Below are positions 10,001-18,630 of a stretch of DNA of 20,859 nt, one piece after another. The stretch comes from Apostichopus californicus. Its lineage: Eukaryota; Echinodermata; Holothuroidea; Aspidochirotida; Stichopodidae. Location: contig JAIPMN010017804.1 of NCBI GenBank assembly GCA_020650975.1, positions 5,064 through 25,922 on the forward strand, given 5' to 3'. Within the stretch, counting starts at the first letter, position 1. Every line of letters starts with the position of its first letter. Both the position numbers and the translations under genes were made by a program. The notes below the pieces were generated by a model. It was not told where the DNA came from, ran no database searches, and was given only the letters and a program-made list of their open reading frames with translations.

Positions 10001-10144
10001 ATTAGGGGAAAGAGAAAGATGGATGGTCAAGGGCCTGATTATAACAAAAGGAGGAATACCCAAGGAGGATGGGGTACTACTCCAATTGCTCAGAAACCAC
10101 TAGGTTATGGTGGTGACCAAAGCTGGTCAGCAGATAGTTGGTAG
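3818..10144 (+). CDS. SYNCRIP: SYNCRIP/hnRNP R-type RNA-binding protein, 8 coding exons, 627 aa
   Basis: The coding exons are 3818-4031, 4400-4632, 5365-5478, 6292-6468, 6798-6933, 7763-8121, 9121-9236 and 9610-10144. All junctions are GT-AG and the phases match, giving 1884 nt including TAG. Domains in order: acidic Glu-rich N-terminus (1-47), NURR helical domain (about 49-133), RRM1 (about 188-266), RRM2 (about 268-348), RRM3 (about 362-433), a Tyr/Gly-rich then RGG tail (about 450-582), and a bipartite NLS (KRK at 584-586, KRR at 596-598). Diagnostic motifs shared with human SYNCRIP and hnRNP R are VQNKSA, LLERTGYTL, QYGGPPPD, FVGSIPK and PIAQ near the end. The length is close to human SYNCRIP (about 623 aa) and hnRNP R (about 633 aa). 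Known roles of the family are binding of A/U-rich mRNA, control of mRNA stability, localisation and translation, splicing, and miRNA binding through NURR. Invertebrates usually have one gene ancestral to both vertebrate paralogues, so the symbol stands for the pair. The ATG at 3818 has A at -3 and G at +4. Confidence 0.96.
4032..4399 (+). other. SYNCRIP intron after the first coding exon
   Basis: 368 bp, GTGAGT...TTTTTAG. Nothing beyond splice signals was recognised. Confidence 0.85.
4400..4632 (+). CDS. SYNCRIP: SYNCRIP exon: core of the NURR domain
   Basis: The acceptor is TTTTTAG (AG at 4398-4399) and the donor is AAG|GTATGA at 4632/4633. The first two bases complete a Lys codon begun in the previous exon (residue 72). 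The exon encodes residues 72-149. The stretch SDLSFVQNKSAYICG (105-119) matches the conserved SDLSHVQNKSAFLCG of the human protein. In vertebrates NURR binds short sequence motifs in miRNAs and separates SYNCRIP/hnRNP R from other RRM proteins. The exon ends in phase 0. Confidence 0.95.
4633..5364 (+). other. SYNCRIP intron after the NURR exon
   Basis: 732 bp, GTATGA...GTTCTAG. No repeat or exon was recognised within it. Confidence 0.85.
5365..5478 (+). CDS. SYNCRIP: SYNCRIP exon: linker from NURR to RRM1
   Basis: A phase 0-0 exon of 38 codons (residues 150-187). It begins after TTGTTCTAG and ends before GTAGGT. It carries ELLERTGYTLNITRSQRQYGG and PPPDW, nearly the same as the human linker LLERTGYTLDVTTGQRKYGGPPPD. 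The length is a multiple of three with phase 0 at both ends, so skipping would keep the frame. Confidence 0.95.
5479..6291 (+). other. SYNCRIP intron before RRM1
   Basis: 813 bp, GTAGGT...CTGCCAG. It contains a C-run near 6051-6061 and an A-run near 5790. No gene is seen. Confidence 0.85.
6292..6468 (+). CDS. SYNCRIP: SYNCRIP exon: most of RRM1
   Basis: A phase 0-0 exon of 59 codons (residues 188-246) after TTCTGCCAG and before GTAAGT. RNP2 is VFVKNI (188-193) and RNP1 is KGFAFVCF (227-234), both with aromatic residues in the expected places. FEDKLVPLFE matches FEDELVPLFE in human SYNCRIP. Confidence 0.96.
6469..6797 (+). other. SYNCRIP intron inside RRM1, with a TG-rich microsatellite
   Basis: 329 bp, GTAAGT...TTTCCAG. 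At 6520-6563 three copies of a TGTGTGTTTACA-type unit occur in a row. Confidence 0.8.
6798..6933 (+). CDS. SYNCRIP: SYNCRIP exon: end of RRM1 and start of RRM2
   Basis: Begins after CTCTTTTCCAG and ends before GTAACG in phase 1. It encodes residues 247-291 plus one base. The first part is the last beta strand of RRM1. RIFVGSIPK (268-276) is the RNP2 of RRM2 and matches RLFVGSIPK in vertebrates. The donor GTAACG is weaker than the others but gives the only in-frame join to 7763. Confidence 0.94.
6934..7762 (+). other. SYNCRIP intron inside RRM2
   Basis: 829 bp, GTAACG...ATTTCAG. No supportable feature. The 101-codon open frame on the minus strand (7662-7357) has no recognised domain. Confidence 0.85.
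7763..8121 (+). CDS. SYNCRIP: SYNCRIP exon: rest of RRM2 and most of RRM3
   Basis: The largest internal exon (359 nt), after CACCATTTCAG and before GTGAGT. Its first two bases complete Asp292. RRM2 RNP1 is RGFAFLEY (310-317), followed by EDHKAAFTARKKLMSG, close to human EDHKTAAQARRRLMSG. WADP at 347-350 ends RRM2. RRM3 begins with RNP2 VVYIRNL (364-370), and its RNP1-like strand is DYCFVHY (397-403). Ends in phase 0. Confidence 0.96.
8122..9120 (+). other. SYNCRIP intron inside RRM3
   Basis: 999 bp, GTGAGT...GTTTCAG, the longest coding-region intron. It contains the 27-bp direct duplication listed separately and is otherwise featureless. Confidence 0.85.
8377..8471. repeat. 27-bp direct duplication in an intron
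   Basis: Identical copies at 8377-8403 and 8445-8471, with core TATTTATTAAACTTGTG, offset by 68 bp. The sequence between the copies does not repeat. Confidence 0.8.
9121..9236 (+). CDS. SYNCRIP: SYNCRIP exon: end of RRM3 and basic linker
   Basis: Begins after TTTGTTTCAG and ends before GTAAGT in phase 2. It encodes residues 412-449 and two bases of Gly450. IEGMDEKEFEGG matches human MEEMNGKDLEG. VCLAKPQ ends RRM3 as VFAKPP does in human. The following MNKKKERQARMQQ is a basic linker into the RGG tail. Confidence 0.95.
9237..9609 (+). other. SYNCRIP last intron
   Basis: 373 bp, GTAAGT...TTGGTTAG. The polypyrimidine tract before the acceptor is poor and the acceptor is a TAGCAG tandem, which makes it the weakest 3' splice site of the gene. 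Confidence 0.8.
9610..10144 (+). CDS. SYNCRIP: SYNCRIP last coding exon: Tyr/Gly and RGG tail, NLS, stop
   Basis: The exon follows TTGGTTAG (AG at 9608-9609), and the next three bases are CAG, so an alternative acceptor one codon downstream is possible. The tail has a Tyr/Asp/Gly-rich part (GGYDDYYFGYDSGY) and then about a dozen RGG/RGGP-type repeats, substrates for arginine methylation and low-complexity RNA contact in this family. KRKMDGQGPDYNKRR (584-598) matches the bipartite NLS of human SYNCRIP, and PIAQKPL matches PIAQQPL. The protein ends ADSW with TAG at 10142-10144. The opposite strand is open only because of G/C-rich repetition and is not a gene. Confidence 0.95.
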
Positions 10145-11010
10145 ATTTTGAAGGAACTGGTGGTTGCTCCAATTATTGGATCCCTGAACTGAACGAGATC
10201 CATTTACATATCTCTGTCCATTGAACTGTGGACGAACCAAAATACCCAGAGAGAGAGGACTTCAAAAAAACAGCCTGGAATTAATTTCTTTACTTAATTC
10301 CACTACAGCCAACTTCTGGGATCCCGAATCATATAATCACAAAACTCTCTTGGCGTAAAGCTTCTTAGTAAACTTAGCTTTCTTGAACTGTACGAGATAA
10401 ATGCACCAAGCATGAAAGACGAATAGTCAGAAAGGAACACGTAACCAACCAACTATATTGAAAATTATGTGATTAGCAAATGGCCAAGACAAATTGTCCG
10501 CCACGAAATCACGATATGAACTCTTCTTCAACTTACCATTTTGGTGTTTGTGATAATTATGTGGAACCTTTTTGTGTTACCATTGTATAAAGTTTAATAT
10601 TAATCATTTGTGTTTAAAAAAAAAAGATCATTCATCTTTTTCTGGAAGTATCTTTTGACTTCTTAGTAGATTTGTACAGTGTAATTCTTGAGTCTGAATG
10701 AATTGGACCATTTGATGTCATGCTGAGTGGAGAGAGGGGGATAAAAAAAAAGGTTTCCACAAGAACTGGACTAAATGAAAGGTTCTTTTTTTCATCCTGT
10801 AAATATCTTTTTAGGCTAGAACATGTTTTAACTGGAATCTTTAGATACAGCAAATTTGCAAATTGCAGATTTGAAAATTTCTCTTGAAGAAACCAAGATT
10901 CTTTTTGTCTTTTCTGATTTCAATCCTTTTACCTTTTGCTTTGTAGTTGTTTTTAGTATCAGTGTCTCAATTTGTTCAAATCAAATAAAGCAACATTTTG
11001 CAAGAAAGAG
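10145..11010 (+). other. SYNCRIP: SYNCRIP 3' UTR to the first clear polyadenylation signal
   Basis: AT-rich, non-coding sequence after the stop at 10144. It includes an A-run at 10616-10626. The first canonical AATAAA is at 10984-10989, with T/G-rich sequence following around 11165-11230. That implies a 3' UTR of about 860 nt. Longer forms are possible, since further AATAAA hexamers lie at 12111, 14123 and 14302. Confidence 0.55.
10984..10989 (+). terminator. Polyadenylation signal AATAAA
   Basis: Canonical hexamer 840 bases after the SYNCRIP stop codon, followed by a GT/T-rich stretch beyond 11160. It is the first exact AATAAA after the stop on this strand. Confidence 0.5.
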
Positions 11011-14000
11011 AAAAAGAAAGACGAAACCCGAAAAAAAACAGTAAATGTCAAAATTTCGTCGATGGTATCATCATCATCATGGAAGGACTGTTTGATCTAT
11101 TTTGTGTTCCGTTCTTTACTAAACCATTTCATCCGATGCCAATCTTGTCGCCTGAATAATCTTGTCCATTTTCAGGACAAAACACTGTGTTTTGTGTTCT
11201 TGTCAAGAATTACAATGGTGTAATGCAGTGTTGTTGAAAAAGGGGCCATGGTTTTCTGAAAAGTTGAAGCAAAAATGTTCTCTCATTTATGTTATTAGAA
11301 CCACCTTGCCTATATCGTTTCCTTGTGACTGACAGTTGAGGGCGGGGGTGGGGTGGTGAATGTGGGCGAACCCATGCTGAGTAGAGAGAAATCCATTTCC
11401 AAAAGTTATAATCTCCCTATGGCTCTTCCAATTTACTCGCCTTTGAATGGATTTTACGGGGTGATCTTAGTCATAATAGTACTGTTGTGGGTCCTGTCTT
11501 TAATTCCCAATGCTAGCATTGAAATTTTTTGTATTAGCTTTACTGTTTTCAAACATCAGCACTTTGTCCTAACATTTTAAAAATTTTGCCGATTCACAAA
11601 TCTTTAAGTCTTTTGCCTTAAAACAGATACTTGCAGAATCTTTCACTTTGTGAATAACAAGGGCATTTTGATAATGATATGGTTGACACATGTCAAAGAG
11701 GTCAGTGTTGTGCCTGCAACCTTATGTTGTATTGGTTGTGGTTAATAATTACACATAACACTGCAAGATAAGTGCTGTTGTTTGAAAGAGTATAAAGCTG
11801 GCATTTTTGCAAGGAAAGTGTCTTCATCTTTACTGAACGAGAGGCTAATGCATAAAGAGCATTTGTAACATTCAGTTTGCTTTGTTGGGTACTAAATTTG
11901 ACCTTGTTTAATGGAGGTAGGGTTGGGGACCTCACAAAATTAGGTGGTCTCAAAATAAGTCAAGAGGCAAACCCTTCAACTGTCTCCAGGTCTCAAATAA
12001 GTCAAGGGCTATTGAATTCACCCTGCAACTGTCTTCAAGTTATGCTAAAAGGACCGCAATCTCCATTCTGAATTTACAAGGATTATGGAAAAAAATATAC
12101 CAACTTAAATAATAAAAATTGTCATGCTTAATTGGTTGGGATTGGAAAAAAACCTGACATGTGATGTAGGTTTCAAAGTAAACTGGGCTCTTGTATCTTA
12201 AAATATAGTGCAATGCTAAAAATGGTTGAACCCCTTAGACATTAAATTGTTAGCAGGCTGAACCCAAATTTGTTATATTTGGAGGGATGGCATCCTCAAG
12301 CTGATGTAAAACTTCCCGAAAGTCTTCCCGACTTTTCACAAATTTTTTGTTAGCATACTACTGCTGGCTCCAGACCATGGCCAAAATGTTTATTTTGTCT
12401 TTACACAAGTGAAAGTACTTTTGCTGTGCCATCAATGCATGCCCTTCAAGCAAAACTATTTCCTTCCATTGTAAAATGAGTGGAATTGCAATTTTTCTTG
12501 CTCATTTTACCCAATCAAAATAGTGCCATGTTTGTCAGAATGCAATCACAGCTACTCTAAAACTTGAACTTATTCTAATCACAGCCCCAGATTTCAGTTG
12601 GTCATAAATAACATTCAGAAGGAATCTTACACAACTTAATCCTGAAATTATTCAGAGAAAAGAAAAACTACAAGAGTGGATGCCATTTTGAACGTCATTA
12701 AATCGTCTGCAACAGAAAGTTCTTACTGGTAAAAGCCAGTTAAATTTGCCTCTGACTTGAGGCAGTTAAATCCAAATGTAAAATGTGGACCAACATCTTC
12801 TAGCAATTGAAATGTGACAATCTAGTAAATAAGTTTTCCTATGTTAACAGACGCTTTTTTTGTTTGTTATTGCTATGTCTGGTTTTAACATGATTTCCTT
12901 TTTCTGTTTTCTCTCTCCTTGTGATCTGAACAGGGTACTATTACTATTACCCAAAACATAATAGAATCTCAGGCAGAAAAACAGCTAAAGTATAGCACAT
13001 GATAAAATCATAACAAAAAGGCAAAAAAGAAAGAAAGAAACTCTGACAAAAAATAGCTTTATTTTATATAACAGAGTTTTCTTTTATACTAATTGAAATA
13101 TTTCACTTCAGAAGGACAACTATGCAGTATTGTCTCCGCTCCATATGCTGAACTGGTCAGTCGAGATCAAAATGGCATGTCGATTTTTGGGATTTTTTTT
13201 GTCTTTTGAAAGAGACAGATTCAAAAACCTTCGACTCCATGTCGTTCTTTTGGCAGAGAAGTTGCTTTACTGAATTGGAACTTAAGAGAGGCTGGTTTAG
13301 GAGCCCTTCAGAAATCGTGACAAGTTTTAGCTTGATGTAATGGAATACCACATATTATGGTAGCTAAAATTATGTCAGGCATCATTTCAATTCACGGACA
13401 TCCAAATATGCCGATGGGGATTTCATGAGAATTGTCCCAAGGTGCTCTCCAAAAAAATTTCCTGAAAAAAATCTGTCCATGGTTGTGGCCAAAAATTGGA
13501 TAGGATTCTACAGGTTTGACATCCCAGAGAGACGAAGGAAGATAAAGACAAGATGGACGATGCACCTCTGTGAGGGTAACGCTTGTCGGCAGCATTGGCA
13601 CCTTGATATCCGCAATATCCCGGAGTGGCTTGGAATATTCATGTTCTTTCTCTCGGCTGAAAAGTGGATTCCTTGTTGTCCACCAAACTGGTGGGAAAAA
13701 AAGATGCCATCTCTACTTGCCTGGGGTCTGGAGAAAAACTCCTAAATTGATGACGCTTTTGTACTAACTTTGGAAAGACTTGCATTTGGCGATTGTGGGA
13801 CGCAGAGTTGTTTTAATGGAGATACAGAGGAAGAGGAGAGACTGCCATCCCAGTTTGGAAATTGGGAGTTTTTGGAAACTGCGACCCAGTTGGTTCCATT
13901 CCTGTGTCTTCATGGCAATTTTTTAATTAGAGCCATGAATTAAGTGCAATTTTATTGGTTTTGCAAATAATTTCACAATTTGCCTTGACATTTTTGGCCA

Positions 14001-14870
14001 TGTTGTGACAGAGCATCAAGAGCAGCTTGGATTTTTGCATTTTGTATAATAGTATTCATACTAGGAGTTTTTCTTACAAAAAAACAAAAATTGAAATTTG
14101 TCTAGTTGCATTACAATTTGTAAATAAAGAAGTTCAAAAGAAATACTTCTTTCGTGCTTTTTAATTTTTTTATTTATTTTTTTTAAATTCTCAACATTAA
14201 TTTCCAAAGTTTTTCAATTTTTTTTTTGGTGATCATGGGGGATAAAAGCTGTTTTTCAAATGAGAGTTGTAACAAGTAACATTCGTTTTGAGATTGAGTG
14301 GAATAAATAACAGCTATTTTGTGTTCACTACAGTTGCTAAGGTGAAACAGGCCCCATCTTTGCTAAGTACTTGGTTCAAGCACTGAAGTCTGTTGCAGGT
14401 ATGTAGTACAAGGAACTGATATAGTTGGATGTACATTTTTAACAGTCCTGACTGTTCATTCAAGTTTGTTGTAAGGTACACTACAAGTATGAAGTTTCAG
14501 AGTGATGAGTTATAACTGATCATATATATCATAATGAAGTTAAACCAATATTCAGTTAAAGGTAGTTTGTAGACAATACAACACTCATCTTAGAGAAAAA
14601 ATAGTTCACACTAAGTAGGAAACCTTACATATTTTTGTCCTCAATACAAGATACCTTGATTGGATGTAACCTAATTGACTGGCGAAATCTGATCATCACT
14701 CGAGAAAGTGGATCACACAGGTGGTCTGTGATGTCATCAAGGTACATGTCCTTCCAAATTTGCTTTACTCTCCAAATACATTTTGTAGGAGTATGTTTTT
14801 CCTCAGTGGATACATTATATAGATTTCTTGAAGGAATGGGGGTGGGGGGATCACTTTTTGCTTTCGATGA
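11011..14870. other. AT-rich non-coding region, possible extended 3' UTR
   Basis: No gene is supportable. The open frames at 11353-11580, 13425-13745 and 13351-13157 (minus) show no domain. AATAAA hexamers at 12111-12116, 14123-14128 and 14302-14307 could end longer SYNCRIP transcripts. A near-duplicate block is at 11946-11988 and 11989-12038 (shared words GGTCTCAAA and AATAAGTCAAG, then CAACTGTCT). A T-rich run lies at 14157-14230. Confidence 0.45.
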
Positions 14871-16260
14871 TAATTGTAACCGCTATCATGATGGTATATG
14901 TGCGTTTGTGACGCTCAGCTTGTATACACAATATCTGAAGAAGGGGAAGGTCGGATCATTTTCACATTTGATTGCATAAGTACAACACAGTATAACAAGT
15001 AAAGCCTTTTGGGTTTTTTTTTTTAGCTTAAAGGTCATTTGGGGTCACCAGGAGTCCAATTGTGAACACCTTGTATACACGATATCTTAAGAAGTGAAGC
15101 TTGGGTAGACTCATATGTAATGTATAGAGAAACCACATAAAGTACAAGCATCATTTTGGTGGAGGGTATTTGGGGTGGGTCATCAGAGGTCAAATTGTGG
15201 AACCTCTTAAACATATATCAATATTGGAAGCTTTGTCAGATCTCATACTTGGTATGTTGGTGTATACAGGCGCGTAGCCAGGAATTTGCCAAGGGGGGGG
15301 CGAAAATGTAGAAAAATTTTCAGAGCCGTAGATATGGCATTGCATACTATCTAAGCGTAGCGCCACCATGGTTGGCGCGAAGCGTACAAGAAAATTTTGG
15401 CTGAAAATGCCTCCCAGATCGCTGGAAATGGCACTTCCCAGGCCTTGTAAGTTGCATCTTAGCATTTTCTCTTTTGAAATTACTAGCGATATCATAAAAA
15501 CATTAAAAAAAAATTGAAAAAAAAAAAATTGAAAAAAAAAAAATTGAAAAAAAATATGCTCAAGGGGGGGGCGGCTGCCCCCTTCGCCCCCCCCCCCCTT
15601 GGCTACGCGCCTGGGTGTATAACATTGAGTACAAGTTGCCAATTGGTTTTTGTGGAGGTCATGTGTCAAATTGTGAAAACCTTGTATACATGATATCTCA
15701 AGAAGGGAAGCTTGGGCAGACCTGATACTTTGTGTACAGACACACCACATTGAGTACAAGCAGCCTATTGCTTTTGGTGGTCAAAGGTCATCAGAGGTCA
15801 AATTGTGAGAACTCTTGTCAACTCAATATTGGAAGCTTGGGCAGATTTCATACCTGGTATGAAAATGTTATCATTGAGTTAAAGAAGCCTATTGATTTTG
15901 GTGGAGGTCAAATGGCATTTGAAGTCAAAAAATGCCACCTTTACTTCAGTCCCTCTTACTTGTCTCTCTACACTAATGCAACTTCCTAATCATAATATCG
16001 CAAGGGAAAATTGGACATCACATATATTTGGTACGTAATTGTACCACCTTGAGTACAAGAAGCCTAATGTTGTTGGCGTAGGTCAATGGTCGTTTGAGTT
16101 CACCAGGGTCAAATTGTGGAAACCAGGTTTTACACAATATTTCAACAAGAACAGATGTCATATTTAGTATGTTGATTTTTGAATTTAGTACAAGAAGCCT
16201 GTTGTTGAGGTCAATGGTCATTTCAAGACAGCCTGTCATTGTGAATTTATTGTTTGTCAC
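14870..16260. repeat. Decayed satellite, about 145-bp period, interrupted by a MITE
   Basis: A unit recurs with the order AGGTCA-rich segment, CAAATTGTG, CTTGTATACACGATATC, AAGAAGGGAAGCTTGGG, TACTTGGTATG, TTGAGTACAAG and AGCCTATTG. The ATATC/AATATT anchor appears near 14925, 15075, 15217, 15687, 15822, 15995 and 16132, giving about seven units. Spacing is 114-170 bp once the inserted MITE is removed. The copies differ a lot, so the array is old. Direct-repeat AGGTCA motifs are described in the findings. Confidence 0.75.
15267..15613. mobile_element. hAT-type MITE, 347 bp, inserted in the satellite
   Basis: The left end CAGGCGCGTAGCCAGG and the inverted right end CAGGCGCGTAGCCAAGG share 14 terminal bases. 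The flanks are a perfect 8-bp duplication GGTGTATA (15259-15266 and 15614-15621). Removing the element and one copy restores a continuous satellite unit. The interior has three AAATTGAAAAAA-type units (about 15503-15550) and opposed G- and C-tracts at the right end. It has no coding capacity; the 189-codon minus-strand open frame across it is chance. The exact target duplication says it is younger than the satellite. Confidence 0.88.
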
Positions 16261-17162
16261 ATCACACTTCTTTTCACTGTAGGCCTACTAACAAGATAAA
16301 GTATGTTGTACACCCTCACTATACATCACGTCAGATTCATGAAGAAAACTGCTCATGTTACATTATCGAAACCACAATGCATTTTTGCATTCTGGTTATT
16401 ATGATGGATATCAATTAACTCTGTTGTAGCCAGACTATTCACTTTATATCTCCCACAAAATTCTGACATGATGCAGAAAGTATCCAGCTATTTTCTTAAG
16501 CAATTAACTTTTTGCCTCTGCATTATACTATTCAGTAGCCAAGTTTGAAGGGAAGAAGTATATTATTTGAATCTGTGAAACAATTGAACTGTCAGTTATA
16601 AACGACTTCATGATAACCTGTTGTTCCAATGGTGATAGACACCATGTTTAAAACAATTGGCACAAAACAAAAGAATTAACCATTGAATGTTGACTTTGTT
16701 CAATTTCGAAATAATGCATGCAGTGTTTTAAGCTCTACTATTGTCACATACTCAGTTCGGGTTGATCCAAGCTTTGTTTTGAAGTTTGCCAGACAGATAA
16801 CTACAATGACCTAACCATGGAAGAGGACTACATACTTCTCCCATTCACCATGCCGCATCGCAAGACCAATTATGGAGTTAAACCACCATTTTAGAGAGTA
16901 TACAAGCCTACTGGTGTAACACACACATGCATACAGATTCATGCAAACATCAATCGCCATCACGTTGATTCCATTTGCCTTCAAAAATAATTGGGGGGGG
17001 GGGGGGAGAGGGGAGTCTTGTAGAAAAGTTTTACTTCGAGGAATTTGTATACCAACATGATGTTGCAAATCAAAATCTTATCAAAGGAACTCTGGTACAT
17101 AAAGCTGTTTAATTGTTGCTTAATTCAATTTAAAATATTCCCCAAACATAAGTATATAGTAT
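16261..17162. other. Intergenic, no supportable gene
   Basis: AT-rich sequence with a G-run at 16993-17006. The 85-codon minus-strand frame (17068-16811) has no recognisable motif. Confidence 0.5.
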
Positions 17163-18030
17163 CAACAGTTACTATAGGACACAGTGGTGAGTGCATTGTC
17201 AAATTAAGGTTTCAAACCCTCTCTCCTTGGTCTTTAGACTCACAGTTCTGTAGTTGAAATAGTAGAAATGAGCATTAGCCTATTTCTCAAGTATGGCACA
17301 GTAGTAACTTCCTTCCAAGTTGTCTACAGATCAAACATGCACAGTAGGTAGAATTTCTGCTCTTATTCTTACTCTTATGCTGAAATAATAGAAATGATAA
17401 TTGCATCTCAATGGTAAGTGTGTCACATTTGGTAGGGCACTGTAACAGAGTCAGACAAACTTGTCTGGAATTCAAACCCCCAAAACAGCAATTTCAATCT
17501 TCTACCCTTTTGCATCTTGAATTTGAAATATTAGAAATGAACAACAATTCTCAACAGTTGCAGTGGCCAAGTTGGTAGTGCTCTGTAACTGGAGAGTCAG
17601 ACAATCTCCATGTCCTGAGTTCAGTTTCTACTCGTGAGAACATTTTGATTTTCTGCTCTTTTTCCTCCTTCCATTGTGAATTCGGAAGTTGAAATATTAG
17701 AAACGAGCATTACTTCTCAACAGTTGCAGTGGCCAAGTTGGTTGTGCTATGTAATTAAGAGAGTCAGACAATCTCCATGTCCTGAGTTCGATTCCACGTG
17801 GGAGCATTTTGATTTTCTGCTCTTTTACTCCTTTCATTGTGGATTCGGAAGTTGAAATATTAGAAACGCGCACTAATTCTCAACAGTTGCAGTGGCCAAG
17901 TGGGTTGTGCTATGTAATTGAGAGAGTCAGACAATCTCCATGTCCTGAGTTCGATTCCAGTCTGAGCCTTTTACTTTTCTGTTCGACGGAAAAGGTGGAA
18001 GTATAAAGGTTAGAAATGAAGATTTTTCAT
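17163..18030 (+). repeat. Tandem array of tRNA-like SINE units (six, graded divergence)
   Basis: Units start near 17163, 17286, 17407, 17552, 17718 and 17881. The last three are very alike (spacing 166 and 163 bp). Each has a tRNA-like head and a tail containing TTTTCTGCTCTT, TTGTGAATTCGGAAG and TTGAAATATTAGAAA. The head has an exact box A match, TGGCCAAGTTGG (17565-17576 and again about 17732), and box B GAGTTCGATTCC in the last two units. GGAGA and TCTCC pair around a loop with TCAG, suggesting tRNA-Leu(CAG) ancestry; that is inference. The T-stem is decayed, so these are not working tRNA genes. Confidence 0.7.
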
Positions 18031-18118
18031 TGGGAACCGAAATGGCGTGTTTGGTTGTTCTGCTTGCAGGCAATTAGACTTTCCCAATTTCCTTATTGGC
18101 TGGGTTCAAGACCAGGTT

Positions 18119-18347
18119 GAGGTGGGAAAGGGTAGAAAGGAGATGTAAGAAGGTGGAGAGGTGAAGTGAGAGGTAGAAAGGAGGGGAGGGAGAAGATCAG
18201 AGAAGGGGTGGAAGAAGTGTAGGGGTAGCAAGGAGAGGTGAGAAGGGGTGGCAGAGGAGGGGAAAGGGGTGAGAAGATGTGAGGAGGGGTAGAATGAGAA
18301 GGGCAAGAAGGAGGGGCGGAGAGAAGGAGGCGGAGAAGGGTGAGTGG
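18119..18347. repeat. Purine-rich low-complexity tract
   Basis: About 230 bp of G/A with scattered T, built from GAAGG, GGTGAGAAGG and GGTAGAAAGGAG words. The complementary strand is open in several frames only because of this composition (Pro/Ser/Leu-rich). Confidence 0.8.
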
Positions 18348-18356
18348 TCGCGGACT

Positions 18357-18455
18357 AGGTGAGATCGCCGGTACCCCCTCCCCCTGACAAGGTTCCCACG
18401 CGGCCAGGTGAGTTCGCCGGTACCCCCTCCCCCCTGACAAGGTTCCCATGTGGCC
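18357..18455. repeat. Tandem duplication of a 49/50-bp GC-rich unit
   Basis: Units at 18357-18405 and 18406-18455 differ at only a few positions. Both contain CGCCGGTACCCCCTCC, TGACAAGGTTCCCA and end in GGCC. Confidence 0.85.
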
Positions 18456-18558
18456 TCCCTATCCCAGACAAGGATCAGTGGAGAAAATATTTTATAAAAA
18501 TGTCTAAGTCCAAACAACTGGATCTTTAAATATTTGAAAAGTTTCAACTTCAGTCTCT

Positions 18559-18630
18559 CCCATCATGGTCTAGTGGTAGAGCAGAAAATTTTGCATCACA
18601 GGGTCCCTGGTTCAAACCCAACTTCTGCTT
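18559..18630 (+). repeat. tRNA-like relic (pseudo-tRNA or SINE head)
   Basis: Box A-like TGGTCTAGTGG (18566-18576) and box B GGTTCAAACCC (18609-18619) are spaced as in a tRNA. The head resembles tRNAs that begin with GGTCTAGTGGT, such as Glu, Gly or Val. The acceptor ends do not pair and no proper anticodon stem forms, so it is a relic. It is unrelated in sequence to the array at 17163-18030. Confidence 0.55.

Noticed and set aside
9593-10063. Thr/Ser-rich and Glu/Val-rich frames overlapping the last SYNCRIP exon
   Set aside because: Shadows of the Gly/Arg repeat codons; the RGG frame is the one continuous with RRM3 and carries the NLS.
10616-10626. A-run in the 3' UTR as a retroposed poly(A) tail or transcript end
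   Set aside because: No AATAAA precedes it at the right distance and no flanking duplication is seen; more likely a simple A-run.
13425-13745. 106-codon open frame in the intergenic region
   Set aside because: No recognisable domain, no splice context, and overlapping frames are of similar length; chance cannot be excluded.
15190-15759. 189-codon open frame on the minus strand
   Set aside because: It runs through the satellite and the MITE; the Phe/Gln and Gly-rich parts are translations of T-tracts and G-tracts.
17565-17970. Functional tRNA-Leu genes
   Set aside because: Box A and B are good, but the T-stem and acceptor stem do not pair and the anticodon loop has nine bases; these are tRNA-derived repeats.
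18093-18547. Pro/Ser/Leu-rich open frames on the minus strand
   Set aside because: Products of the purine-rich tract and the 49-bp duplication; several frames are open at once, which is composition and not coding.
18559-18630. Functional tRNA gene
   Set aside because: The ends do not pair and no anticodon stem forms, in spite of fair box A and box B.
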